This document shows, piece after piece, positions 40,381 through 50,288 of a DNA stretch of 64,000 bases (positions within the stretch are counted from its first letter, which is position 1; every line of letters begins with the position of its first letter). The translations under genes were made by a program, and so were the position numbers. Below the pieces are notes generated by a model. The model searched no databases and was not told the DNA's origin. It was given only the letters and a program-made list of their open reading frames with translations. Source of the stretch: 'Nostoc azollae' 0708 (GTDB lineage Bacteria; Cyanobacteriota; Cyanobacteriia; Cyanobacteriales; Nostocaceae); the NCBI RefSeq assembly GCF_000196515.1, contig NC_014248.1, positions 2,093,501 to 2,157,500 on the forward strand, read 5' to 3'.

Positions 40381-41185
40381 TTATTGTTGTTCCATTACAC
40401 CCACTAAGGATTGCAAGTCAAAATCACGATCGCCTCCACTTAGACAAATACCAGAACTGACAACAGTCAAGTCAATTTTAGTTATCGCACTACTGTGACG
40501 AACACCATCTGCAGTTGTCCAATCAACTGTCCAATAATCACCGCAATCATGGAATTGGCGTAATTCACCACCCCCCATCTGCAACGCCTTTCTAAGGCGC
40601 CTTTCATCCTGTTGGGGTTGAGCAAAGCCCTCAATCCGCTGACTTGCTAATTCATACACCGTGCGGATTTCTGGAGTAATGCCTTTCAACTGCAATTCCT
40701 TTGTAGGAATGAGTTGTTTAATTGCAGATTGCAGAGTTTCCACCATTGTCGGATAGGTATGGCGATCAACTTCCTCGAACCAGGAGGATTGTCCATACTA
40801 ACCAGCAGTGATTTGCTCAAAGGCAACACCTTAATTTACTAAATGTACTGCGATCATGTTAACCACCTTCAACCCTTCAACCGTTGATGCATATCTGCTT
40901 CATTCACACCGTATGCTAACCAAGTTAGTCGTTGCAGGTTATGTGCTAACCGCAGTCTAATTTGGAAAAGTTTTGCAGCTATTCGCCAACTTGGGGTAAG
41001 TCTGGTTCTTCTACCAGCTTTGCTGTCTTTTCATCCACAGCCTGAAAGATGCCCAAACCTTCAAATTTATTACTAGGCTTTGGCATGAAGGTATAAACCA
41101 TCCCGGGTACTCCTGTGCGGACTCGTCCACCCTTGAGACAAGGCGCAAGGAATTGGGTTGCAGATAACTGTGCTTCTGCGATCAC
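40381..41185 (-). pseudogene. Companion protein of the vWA gene, unknown family, broken
   Basis: The N-terminal piece (41185-40979) reads EAQLSATQFLAPCLKGGRVR, GVPGMVYTFMPKPSNKFEGL and KLVEEPDLPQVGE. The middle (40978-40747) is readable only by changing frame (AYGVNEADMHQRLKG, WFEEVDRHTYPTMVE). The C-terminal piece (40746-40381) reads ALQMGGGELRQFHDCGDYWT, ICLSGGDRDFDLQSLVGVME. I recall these as parts of one cyanobacterial protein of about 265 residues found beside vWA proteins; no function is known to me. Stops and frameshifts in the middle make it a pseudogene. Confidence 0.6.
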
Positions 41186-41633
41186 AATTTGGTTGATTAG
41201 CTTAGATATATCAGTAATAAATAATACTTTTTATTCAAAATAAGCTACAGATGCAACCTAGAAACCGGAATGAAATCTAACTGCCTTAATCACGAACGAA
41301 TATAGTTTCCTGCGTGTAAGTTGGTGGAGCATTACGTGTTCTCAGTTACTAGAGGGACTCCCCTGGTGAGTTGTTACACACTCTTTAAAAGATGGCTACT
41401 TTTTTTACCGAACCAATTTCAATGAAAATATTGCCATTTCTATAACAAAAAATACTTAGAACTAAAATTCTCACTTTGCTATTCGTCATTCTCATGCAGT
41501 TTCTTTAAAGTTCCAACAACAAAAATAAACTGTTTATGAATCTTCATAAATCTCTCTTTTCTAATATGAAGAGTTACCTACTGAATAAACATTGCTCAAC
41601 ATTTTTACTGGCAAGCAATACTAGATTATAACC
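41186..41633. other. AT-rich spacer between two pseudogenes
   Basis: About 450 bp with no recognisable frame on either strand. It probably holds decayed coding or intergenic DNA of the vWA/companion pair. Confidence 0.45.
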
Positions 41634-42333
<700 letters not shown>

Positions 42334-42572
42334 AGCTTTTTCGTCAGAGAACTGCATCGTGAATCACGGTCTAAAAACGAGACATCCCCCGACCAGAGAT
42401 GAGCAAAATTAAGGTGAACGACCCACACTGCCCTAATAGCTTCCTGCCCAACAGAAAGCACAGTAGTAGATTTCTTACTGTGTGTACAGGGTAGCTAGTT
42501 GAACGGTGCGATAGTTTCCACAACTTCCCAACAAAGATTCCCGCTTCTGTATTAGCGAGCTTTCCCAAAAAA

Positions 42573-42644
42573 TGGGTCGCCCGGGATTCGAACCCGGAAC
42601 TAATCGGTTAAAAGCCGAGTACTCTACCGTTGAGTTAGCGACCC
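42573..42644 (-). tRNA. tRNA-Lys(UUU)
   Basis: 72 nt. Acceptor GGGTCGC pairs with GCGACCC (discriminator A). D arm AACTCAACGGTAGAGTA, anticodon arm CTCGG-CTTTTAA-CCGAT (anticodon TTT), T-arm CCGGG-TTCGAAT-CCCGG. CCA is not encoded. It appears intact and matches the standard cyanobacterial tRNA-Lys form. It lies upstream, on the same strand, of the two decayed tRNA-like sequences. 42334-42572 between them has no gene I can support. Confidence 0.95.
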
Positions 42645-42703
42645 TTTTGCATTTCGTAACTTTCTAAGTTTTGCAAACTATCTCTAGAATTGTCAAGGGT
42701 TTT

Positions 42704-43573
42704 TTAGAAATAATTCACCCTTAATCTCACAGAGGTACTTTTGCTTGCTCCTGGCTCCAACATAATCAGGTTTTCACCAGTATTGAGCGAATTACGCCCA
42801 GCCATCCAAGGTTCAAGACAATAGAAATCTTTGCCCTTGAGAGTCCAGAAAACAAGCATAGCATAGATATGATCATAATTAAGAGTTAATTTCAATTTAC
42901 GGCTATTATCTGTCACCGTAGCCGACAGACTCTGCAAATATCCAAAAGCAAAATCTATTTCATCGCGGTTAAAGTCGAAATTGCCGCTAAAGGGGTGCAT
43001 TTCCTTGGTTCTCTGGTCTAGATACTGTCCAGAGGGAATTTCAAACTCTAATTGTGACTTATTACCACACTGGAAATAGGGATGAAACCCAGCCGAAAAG
43101 GGCATTGGTGTGGATGACAGGTTTTGATAAACTTGGTGAATCACTAAAGTATTACCTTGGAGGGTGTAGGTAAAAGTTACTTGAAAATCAAAAGGATAAA
43201 CAGCGCGTGTTGATTCATTGCTTTTAAGAACTACGCTTAAACTTACCTTGCCTTCTGTGTTTTGTTCAGTCACTTCCCAGGGTAGATCTCGCCCAAAACC
43301 ATGTTGTTTGAGAGTATATTGTTGTCCGTTGTAGGTGTAAGAATTATCTAGCAAGTTACCACAGATAGGAAACAAAATTGGTACACCACCACGAACGCTT
43401 AATTCCGGGTTAGCAAACCTTTCCACATCTAAATAGAGAATTTCCTCTCCCTGCATCCGCCAACGGGTAATAATGCCACCTCTTTCTGGTACTACTTCCA
43501 GTTGGGAGTTAGCGGTATTATCTGTGAGGATATAGGTTTTGTATTGTTGTTGTTGTTGCGTAATAGTAAACAC
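42704..43573 (-). CDS. Aldose 1-epimerase / hexose-6-phosphate mutarotase-like protein
   Basis: A 289-residue protein from GTG at 43573 (VFTITQQQQQYKTYILTDNT). The longer frame to 43621 adds 16 residues that are only a translated TGATTGG/GGGCATT repeat, so I prefer the GTG. Galactose-mutarotase fold features: VVPERGGIITRW, ELSVRGGVPILFPICGNLLD, LKQHGFGRDLPWEV with the conserved QHG-FGRD, and FSAGFHPYF with the second His. The Gly-His pairing and C-terminal EPWMAGRNSLNTGENLIMLE fit YeaD/aldose-epimerase families. It would interconvert anomers of a hexose or hexose phosphate in the cytosol. It lies downstream of pdhA on the same strand. Confidence 0.82.
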   Translation of the reverse strand: MFTITQQQQQYKTYILTDNTANSQLEVVPERGGIITRWRMQGEEILYLDVERFANPELSVRGGVPILFPICGNLLDNSYTYNGQQYTLKQHGFGRDLPWEVTEQNTEGKVSLSVVLKSNESTRAVYPFDFQVTFTYTLQGNTLVIHQVYQNLSSTPMPFSAGFHPYFQCGNKSQLEFEIPSGQYLDQRTKEMHPFSGNFDFNRDEIDFAFGYLQSLSATVTDNSRKLKLTLNYDHIYAMLVFWTLKGKDFYCLEPWMAGRNSLNTGENLIMLEPGASKSTSVRLRVNYF

Positions 43574-43704
43574 AATATTTCGTGATTGGTGATTAGTGAT
43601 TGGTGATTGGGCATTGGGCATTAGGAAAATTACTTCCCTGTCTCCCCTATTTCCCTCATCACCCCCAGTCCCTAGTCCCCAGTCCCCAGTCCCTAGTTCT
43701 CAAC
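43574..43704. repeat. Heptad repeats between pdhA and the epimerase gene
   Basis: Two short tandem families: units related to GTGATTG/GGGCATT (43580-43622) and CAGTCCC/TAGTCCC (43665-43695). They separate the two co-directional genes and provide no clear terminator. Confidence 0.7.
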
Positions 43705-44742
43705 TTACTCGTCTTCTGCAAAGATGAAGCGATATAATTCGCTGGCATCTGGTTCAGGGCTGCTTTCGGCGAATTTGACTGCTTCGTCGATAACTTCCTG
43801 AATTTTCTTCTCAATAGCTTTGAGTTCTTCTCCTGTAGCGAGGTTTTGTTCTACTAAATAAGTGGCTAATTTTTTAATTGGGTCACGAGAAAACCAATAT
43901 TCTTTTTCTTCTTTACTGCGGAGTTCATCTGGGTCAGCTAGGGAGTGACCACGGAAGCGATAGGTCATGGCTTCGATGAGGGTGGGTCCTTCTCCTGCAC
44001 GAGCGCGGGCTACAGCTTCTTGGGCGACTTGCCGAACTGCTAAAACGTCCATTCCATCTACTTCTACCCCTACCATGTTAAACACGCTGGCTTTTTTGTG
44101 AATTTCGGGATCTGATGTGGCGCGATCGTGTGCCATGCCGATCGCCCATTTATTATTTTCTACCACAAATAAGATTGGTAATTTCCATAACGCTGCCATA
44201 TTTAATGTCTCGAAAAATTGACCGTTGTTAGCAGCGCCGTCACCAAAGAAACAAGCGGTTACTTGGTCGGCGTTTTTGTCTCCTAATACTTCCCGGCGAT
44301 ATTTGCTTTGAAATGCTGCACCAGCCGCAACAGGAATACCTTCAGCTACGAAAGCATAACCACCTAATAAACGGTGTTCGGCTGAAAACATATGCATGGA
44401 ACCACCGCGCCCTTTGCTGCAACCTGTGGCTTTACCAAATAGTTCTGCCATGACTTCTCTGGCTGGTACACCTGAACTCAAAGCATGAACATGGTCACGG
44501 TAGGTACTGGAAACGAAGTCTTCCCCTGGGCGCATTGCTCCTTGAATAATACCTGTGGAAACGGCTTCTTGACCGTTGTACAGGTGGACAAAACCAAACA
44601 TTTTGCCTCTGTAGTACATTTCGGCGCATTTGTCTTCAAAAAACCGCCCTAATGTCATATCTTCGTATAACCGCAACCCTTCTACTTTGGTAATTTGGAC
44701 GGTGGCAGAGTTGAATGTGGGTAATGTGCGTTCTTGAACCAT
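43705..44742 (-). CDS. pdhA: Pyruvate dehydrogenase E1 alpha subunit
   Basis: A 345-residue protein. [20 protein letters not shown] and [20 protein letters not shown] are family blocks. The thiamine-diphosphate motif runs from [20 protein letters not shown] to [14 protein letters not shown] (about residues 164-200). The phosphorylation-loop-like region [19 protein letters not shown] is conserved. Together with E1 beta, E2 and E3, coded elsewhere, it converts pyruvate to acetyl-CoA. The length and motifs are complete. It starts with ATG at 44742 after a 560-bp intergenic region. Confidence 0.95.
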   Translation of the reverse strand: MVQERTLPTFNSATVQITKVEGLRLYEDMTLGRFFEDKCAEMYYRGKMFGFVHLYNGQEAVSTGIIQGAMRPGEDFVSSTYRDHVHALSSGVPAREVMAELFGKATGCSKGRGGSMHMFSAEHRLLGGYAFVAEGIPVAAGAAFQSKYRREVLGDKNADQVTACFFGDGAANNGQFFETLNMAALWKLPILFVVENNKWAIGMAHDRATSDPEIHKKASVFNMVGVEVDGMDVLAVRQVAQEAVARARAGEGPTLIEAMTYRFRGHSLADPDELRSKEEKEYWFSRDPIKKLATYLVEQNLATGEELKAIEKKIQEVIDEAVKFAESSPEPDASELYRFIFAEDE

Positions 44743-45304
44743 GCTTGTGAAATATCCCTGTAGTACAAGTTAAAGTTACGGTCTTAAAATTAAGTTGCTC
44801 TTATATAACGTTAGCTACAAATAGGCCAGTGTTGACAAGAGTCCGCAGTTAAATCTTATTTATGCACTAAAAAGCTCTGTAGGAAATTGGTAAGTTGTAA
44901 TTTCTCCATGTTTTATGTTTATGGATTGTTGGTGCGTGATCAGTTTCAAAATCGCTACCTTTGGTGTTCGTTTCTTAATTTAGCAATCAGGATGGCTGCA
45001 TTTCTGCATAGCCATTAACAATTTAGGTAAACTGGGGTGATGAGGGGGATGGGGAAGATGGGGAGGATGAGGGAGAGAATTAAAATATTGCTCGTGGCTC
45101 CTGATAACTGATAACTGATAACTGATTGCTTAAGTGCTGGAAAGAAATAAAAAGAACTGTTAAAATATACACTTGAATTATATAATGGACACGGTATTAT
45201 TAAAGCTATGATTATGGCACGGTTTTACATACCTGGAATAGTCTAGGTGAATTATGCCGATCTCTATGAGACGCTACGTAAACACGTTGCAGGGGAAGTA
45301 GGCT
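44743..45304. other. Divergent promoter region of pdhA and ftn2
   Basis: 560 bp without a gene. It contains a GATGAGGGGGATGGGG-type purine run near 45040 and a heptad array (CTGATAA units, 45101-45127). GGGGAAG before the GTG at 45305 is the likely ribosome-binding site of ftn2. No operator assigned. Confidence 0.55.
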
Positions 45305-47656
45305 GTGCGAATTCCGCTAGATTACTACCGAATTTTAGGACTACCGTTGGCGGCAAGCGAGGAACAATTGCGGCAGGCTTATAGCGATCGCATTGTTCAG
45401 TTGCCCAGACGGGAATATTCGATTGCAGCTATCTCTTCTCGTAAACAACTCATAGAAGAAGCTTACGTGGTTTTATCAGATTCCAAAGAACGCGCTATAT
45501 ATGATCAGCTTTATCTCTCCCACGCCTATGATCCTGACCGGGCAGGGACGAAATCGCTGTTGGAAAACCGTGTCGAAAATAACAACCGCAATCACGATGT
45601 CCAAAGTCTCAGCATCGAAATTGCCCAAGAGCAGTTAGTAGGTGCTTTATTACTCCTACAAGAGTTGGGAGAATACGAATTGGTACTGAAACTAGGCCGT
45701 CCATACTTGGTAAATAGAAATAGGAAGGTTGGGGTGAGAGTAGGTAGTTATCTGGCCAGTGAGGAATTCTCCTCCAGTCCTGAATTACCTGATATTATTC
45801 TTACAGTGGCTTTAGCCTGTTTAGAATTGGGGCGGGAACAATGGCAGCAAGCTCACTATGAAAATGCAGCTATATCTCTAGCAACTGGCGAAGAATTACT
45901 CATGCGTGAAGGTTTATTTCCCAGTGTGCAAGCGGAAATTGCTGCGGATCTTTGTAAGCTGCGACCATATAGAATCCTAGAATTATTGGCACTTCCTCAA
46001 GACAAGACTAATGAACGCCGTCAAGGGTTGGAATTATTACAGAATATTTTAGAAGAGCGTGGAGGTATTGATGGTGCTGGTAATGATCAATCAGGTTTAA
46101 ATATAGACGATTTTCTACGATTTATTCAACAGTTACGCAACCACTTAACTGTTGCAGAACAGCACAAATTATTTGAAGCTGAAAGCAAGCGTCCTTCTGC
46201 TGTGGCTACATATTTAGCAGTTTATGCCTTAATAGCCAGGGGTTTTTCCCAACGTCAATCAGCTTTAATTCGTCAAGCTAAGCACATGTTGATGCATCTA
46301 GGTAAACGCCAAGATGTACATTTAGAACAATCTTTATGTGCTTTGTTACTCGGACAAACGGAAGAAGCAACCCGTGTTTTGGAATTAAGTCAGGAATATG
46401 AAGCTTTAGCTATTATTCGGGAAAAATCTCAAGATTCTCCAGATTTGTTACCAGGACTTTGTTTGTACTGTGAACAGTGGTTACAACAAGAGGTTTTTCC
46501 TCATTTTCGAGATTTAGGCAGAAAACAAGCTTCTTTAAAAGAATATTTTGCTGATAGACAGGTACAAGCTTATTTAGAAGATCTACCTACGGATACTGAA
46601 GCCTCTAATGAATGGAATGCAGTTAATCATCAAGCTTTTCCTGGTTCACAAGTAAATAGTCCCCGCTATCGTACTCCTGATCATGGAACTAGTAGGCAAG
46701 TTAATCATCACCACAATTTTGAAACTGAGTTACCATCAGCAGTAATTGGTGAAATACATGATTCTAGCCATGTTTCTCCACCTCGATGGAATGCTTCACT
46801 GGGATACAGTGGTGGTCAAATACCGGAAATGGCTGGAGAACAGTCTGCTGGGGGAAATGTGGCAGCGTCTGGACATAACCAGCAGATGCCTGTCAGAACT
46901 CAGATAGATGCGCCAAAACAAACGCAAAGACGTAGGCAACGCAAGCCTACTCCTGCTAACAGTCGAGACAGTGGTTCAAAACATCATCCTTATTTACCTA
47001 GACGACAACGCGGTTTTGCTGGCAACTTAGATGCAAAAACCCGGTTAGTTTGGCTGGTGTTTTTATCTATGGGAGGTTTATGCGTTTTTTGGTTGTTGCT
47101 TTCTACAGCTTGGGGATGGGTAAGCAATGCGTTTTTCCCTAGACCATCTTTGCTGGGAACACTGTTGGCTATAGAACTGAATCAACCAGTAGTTAGCATT
47201 CCTGACCCGAACAGCAAACCAGAAGTGTATGACGGGATGGTGACAACTGCGATCGCAAAACAAGTGATTGAAAATTGGTTATCTACCAAAGCTGCAGCTT
47301 TCGGACCTGATCATGAAATGAATAGTTTAGATGAAATTTTAACTGGTTCTGCACTATCACAATGGCGAGCAATTATCAAGCAACAGGTAACAGAAAGCAG
47401 TTATCGCAAATACGAACATGATGTGAAGGTGGAATTTATCAATCAAAAAGAGACGGTTGCAGATAACGCCGTGGTCGAAGCTACAGTGAGGGAAATTACC
47501 CAGTTTTATGAAAATGGTGTGAATAAAAGGTCTAATGAGGATCGGTTACGGGTTCGTTATGATTTGATTCGCAAAGAAAATTCTTGGCGAATTCAGAATA
47601 TGACAGTTGTCAAATCAGTTAACAGTTATCATTTATCAGTTATGAAGGTAGAATAA
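45305..47656 (+). CDS. ftn2: Cell-division protein Ftn2 (ZipN/ARC6 homologue)
   Basis: A 783-residue protein starting at GTG. The N-terminal J-like domain is RIPLDYYRILGLPLAASEEQ (lacking a convincing HPD, as in the family), followed by a helical region with REYSIAAISSRKQLIEEAY. One transmembrane helix (LVWLVFLSMGGLCVFWLLLS, about residues 580-600) follows a basic disordered stretch (QTQRRRQRKPTPANSRDSGS). The C-terminal ARC6/IMS domain covers about 650-783 (AIAKQVIENWLSTKAAAFGP, DHEMNSLDEIL). In cyanobacteria it anchors FtsZ at the division site on the inner membrane and recruits other divisome proteins. The gene precedes argS by 67 bp. Confidence 0.9.
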   Translation: MRIPLDYYRILGLPLAASEEQLRQAYSDRIVQLPRREYSIAAISSRKQLIEEAYVVLSDSKERAIYDQLYLSHAYDPDRAGTKSLLENRVENNNRNHDVQSLSIEIAQEQLVGALLLLQELGEYELVLKLGRPYLVNRNRKVGVRVGSYLASEEFSSSPELPDIILTVALACLELGREQWQQAHYENAAISLATGEELLMREGLFPSVQAEIAADLCKLRPYRILELLALPQDKTNERRQGLELLQNILEERGGIDGAGNDQSGLNIDDFLRFIQQLRNHLTVAEQHKLFEAESKRPSAVATYLAVYALIARGFSQRQSALIRQAKHMLMHLGKRQDVHLEQSLCALLLGQTEEATRVLELSQEYEALAIIREKSQDSPDLLPGLCLYCEQWLQQEVFPHFRDLGRKQASLKEYFADRQVQAYLEDLPTDTEASNEWNAVNHQAFPGSQVNSPRYRTPDHGTSRQVNHHHNFETELPSAVIGEIHDSSHVSPPRWNASLGYSGGQIPEMAGEQSAGGNVAASGHNQQMPVRTQIDAPKQTQRRRQRKPTPANSRDSGSKHHPYLPRRQRGFAGNLDAKTRLVWLVFLSMGGLCVFWLLLSTAWGWVSNAFFPRPSLLGTLLAIELNQPVVSIPDPNSKPEVYDGMVTTAIAKQVIENWLSTKAAAFGPDHEMNSLDEILTGSALSQWRAIIKQQVTESSYRKYEHDVKVEFINQKETVADNAVVEATVREITQFYENGVNKRSNEDRLRVRYDLIRKENSWRIQNMTVVKSVNSYHLSVMKVE

Positions 47657-47723
47657 TCAAGTGTTTGGGAATATGCCAACTTTAAGCGGCCCATAGCATT
47701 TTTGACACAGACAATATTTCAAT

Positions 47724-49481
47724 ATGAACGCTACACAAGAAAAATTGAAACTGAAATTAGCACAGGCTTTGGTGGCTGCATTTGGTGCTGAATACACCGG
47801 AGTAGACCCGATTTTGGTGACTGCGAGTAATCCTAAATTCGGTGATTTTCAAGCCAATGTGGCTTTATCACTAAGTAAAAAATTGGGAATGCAAGCAAGA
47901 GTGATCGCATCTGCTATTGTAGAAAAACTAGATGTATCTGATATTTGCAAACCACCAGAAATCGCTGGTCCTGGTTTTATTAATTTAAGATTGCAAACAT
48001 CTTACCTAGAATCACAACTCAACGCCATTAAAACAGATTCTCGGTTAGGTGTGCCAAAAACGAAAAATTCACAAAAAGAAATTGTCGATTTTTCCAGTCC
48101 AAATATCGCCAAAGAAATGCACGTTGGACACTTACGTTCGACAATTATTGGTGATTGTATTGCAAGGATTTTAGAATTTCATGGACATGAGGTATTGCGT
48201 TTAAATCATGTCGGTGATTGGGGTACGCAATTTGGGATGTTAATTACCTATTTGAGGGAAGTTTATCCAGAAGCACTGACAACCGCTAACGCTTTAGATA
48301 TTGGAGATTTAGTTACTTTTTATCGTCAAGCTAAACAACGGTTTGATGCAGATGAAACATTTCAAGAAACTGCACGTCAAGAAGTTGTCAGATTACAAGC
48401 AGGTGTAGAAGATACACTTCATGCTTGGAAGTTACTTTGTGAACAATCACGGCGTGAATTTCAGGTAATTTATGATTTACTGAATGTCAACTTAATTGAA
48501 CGGGGAGAATCTTTCTATAACCCATTTCTGCCAGCAGTTGTAGAAGACTTGGAAAAAACTGGATTACTAGAAGAAAATCAAGGTGCAAAATGTGTATTTT
48601 TGGATGGTTTTACAAATAGAGAAGGTGAACCTTTACCCTTAATTATCCAAAAATCCGATGGTGGATATAACTACGCCACCACAGATTTAGCTTGCCTCCG
48701 TTACCGCATTGAGAAAGATCAAGCCAAGCGGATAATTTATGTAACTGACGCAGGACAAGCAAACCATTTTACTCAATTTATGCAACTAGCAAAGAAAGCG
48801 AATTGGATACCTGATGATGTGGAATTAGTTCACGTTCCCTTTGGTTTAGTTTTAGGAGATAACAGGAAGAAATTCAAAACTCGTTCCGGGGATACAGTCC
48901 GGCTAAGAGACTTATTAGACGAAGCAGTTTCTCGAACTCGTGCAGACTTAGAAGCGAGATTAATAGAAGAAGGTAGAGAAGAGACTGAAGAATTTATTAA
49001 AAATGTTGCTGAAGTGGTTGGTATTAGTGCAGTAAAATATGCCGACTTAAGCCAAAATCGCACTAGTAATTATGTTTTTAGTTATGATAAGATGCTTGCC
49101 TTAAAGGGAAATACAGCACCTTATATGCTATATGCTTATGTGAGGACTCAAGGCATTAGTCGAGAAGGAAATATTGATTTTGAAAATTTGGGCACAGATA
49201 CCAAAATTCTTCTGAAAGAAGATGCAGAACTAACTCTAGCCAAGGATTTGTTACAACTGGATGAAGTGATTAGCGAAGTTGAACAGGATTTATTACCAAA
49301 TCGTTTATGTGATTATTTATATAATCTCAGCGATAAGTTTAATAAATTCTATGAAAATTGTCCGGTGTTGAAATCTGAAGAACCGACTAGAACATCGCGG
49401 TTGATGTTATGTGATTTGACAGCTAAAACCCTGAAGTTGGGATTAGATTTGTTGGGGATTAAGGTATTGGAGAGGATGTAG
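47724..49481 (+). CDS. argS: Arginyl-tRNA synthetase
   Basis: A 585-residue protein of class I type. An N-terminal additional domain ([20 protein letters not shown]) is followed by [20 protein letters not shown], whose HVGH is the HIGH signature. [16 protein letters not shown] and [20 protein letters not shown] are strongly conserved. As in most ArgRS, the KMSKS site is degenerate ([11 protein letters not shown]). The C-terminal helical anticodon domain includes [19 protein letters not shown] and ends LGIKVLERM. It charges tRNA-Arg in the cytosol. The gene follows ftn2 and may be co-transcribed; a terminator lies 34 nt after the stop. Confidence 0.96.
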   Translation: MNATQEKLKLKLAQALVAAFGAEYTGVDPILVTASNPKFGDFQANVALSLSKKLGMQARVIASAIVEKLDVSDICKPPEIAGPGFINLRLQTSYLESQLNAIKTDSRLGVPKTKNSQKEIVDFSSPNIAKEMHVGHLRSTIIGDCIARILEFHGHEVLRLNHVGDWGTQFGMLITYLREVYPEALTTANALDIGDLVTFYRQAKQRFDADETFQETARQEVVRLQAGVEDTLHAWKLLCEQSRREFQVIYDLLNVNLIERGESFYNPFLPAVVEDLEKTGLLEENQGAKCVFLDGFTNREGEPLPLIIQKSDGGYNYATTDLACLRYRIEKDQAKRIIYVTDAGQANHFTQFMQLAKKANWIPDDVELVHVPFGLVLGDNRKKFKTRSGDTVRLRDLLDEAVSRTRADLEARLIEEGREETEEFIKNVAEVVGISAVKYADLSQNRTSNYVFSYDKMLALKGNTAPYMLYAYVRTQGISREGNIDFENLGTDTKILLKEDAELTLAKDLLQLDEVISEVEQDLLPNRLCDYLYNLSDKFNKFYENCPVLKSEEPTRTSRLMLCDLTAKTLKLGLDLLGIKVLERM

Positions 49482-49514
49482 AGGGAAGAGTTCTTAACGC
49501 AGAGTCAAGCGGAG

Positions 49515-49550
49515 AGACGCAGAGTATTTTGTAGCTTTGCGTCTTTTTTG
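49515..49550 (+). terminator. Rho-independent terminator of argS
   Basis: AGACGCA (49515-49521) pairs with TGCGTCT (49538-49544), followed by TTTTT. The GACGCAGAG motif also belongs to a common cyanobacterial repeat (AACGCAGAG). Confidence 0.75.
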
Positions 49551-49665
49551 CTGTGAGGCACTCATTTTAGGTGGAATAGGTAATGATTATTAATTATGGC
49601 AAATAGTGGGGAGGAAAAAATAAAATCAGCCGTTATTATTAAAACTCTTATCACTTCGGGTTTCC

Positions 49666-49947
49666 GTGGGTGCTAAAGATGGTGATGTTACTTATGCTAT
49701 GGGTCCTAAAGCTTTAAGTTTAGGTGTGCAAGTGGGAATTGGTGCTGATGCTGCGACAGGTGTAGATGTCTTAAAATTTATCAAATTAGCTGTAATTTAT
49801 CCTTATGTTGGAGTTGGCTACTATTCAGAAGATAAGGGTGTTGCTTTTTCTGGTGGTGTCCAAGCAAATGCAACTGAACACATTTTCCTTGGTGCTGGTT
49901 ATAATTCTGTGGCTGGTTTCAATGGACAGCTAGGAATCAAATTCTAG
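49666..49947 (+). CDS. Glycine-rich beta-type protein, probably 5'-truncated
   Basis: A 93-codon frame with GTG start: VGAKDGDVTYAMGPKALSLG, VQVGIGADAATGVDVLKFIK, KGVAFSGGVQANATEHIFLG and AGYNSVAGFNGQLGIKF. The alternating pattern with terminal aromatic residue (KF) resembles outer-membrane beta strands. Upstream in the same frame the sequence continues without an ATG to a stop at about 49620; a neighbouring frame has ATGGCAAATAGTGGGGAGG, so a frameshift may have split an original start from this body. I do not recognise a family. It could be a short real gene or a remnant. Confidence 0.4.
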   Translation: MGAKDGDVTYAMGPKALSLGVQVGIGADAATGVDVLKFIKLAVIYPYVGVGYYSEDKGVAFSGGVQANATEHIFLGAGYNSVAGFNGQLGIKF

Positions 49948-49979
49948 TTTTCAACTATACTAACAACGTTTTAAAAGTG

Positions 49980-50027
49980 TCATTCTGAACGTTGGCCAAG
50001 CGTCTCTGAAAGAGATGGTGAAGAATC
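49980..50027. repeat. Dispersed repeat, inverted copy of 10211-10262
   Basis: TCATTCTGAACGTTGGCC then AAGCGTCTCTGAAAGAGATG and GTGAAGAATC. It differs from the other copy mainly in the short block between the two conserved halves. Confidence 0.75.
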
Positions 50028-50089
50028 AGGGATTTGTTAGGTTTTTCGAGATTTTACTCAACCTACCTATGTGTCCCATTCTTTGTTAG

Positions 50090-50128
50090 AGGTAGGTTGG
50101 GTTTCTCTGCCTTCTACCCAACCTACCT
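50090..50128. repeat. 13-bp perfect hairpin, AGGTAGGTTGGGT
   Basis: AGGTAGGTTGGGT (50090-50102) is the exact complement of ACCCAACCTACCT (50116-50128). A half-copy (CTCAACCTACC) lies at about 50058. This is a common Nostocales intergenic repeat type. There is no adjacent gene end. Confidence 0.8.
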
Positions 50129-50288
50129 TTCTGGTATTATTATTATTTCTATAAACAGAAACTATGGCTTAAGATAGTAGTATAGTTGTTATCTACTTAA
50201 TTTATCTATTACTAATAGAGGTTAGTAAAGAATATTACTCAACTTCTTATTAGGCTGTTAATATAAGTTACTTGACAGAAAAATACTT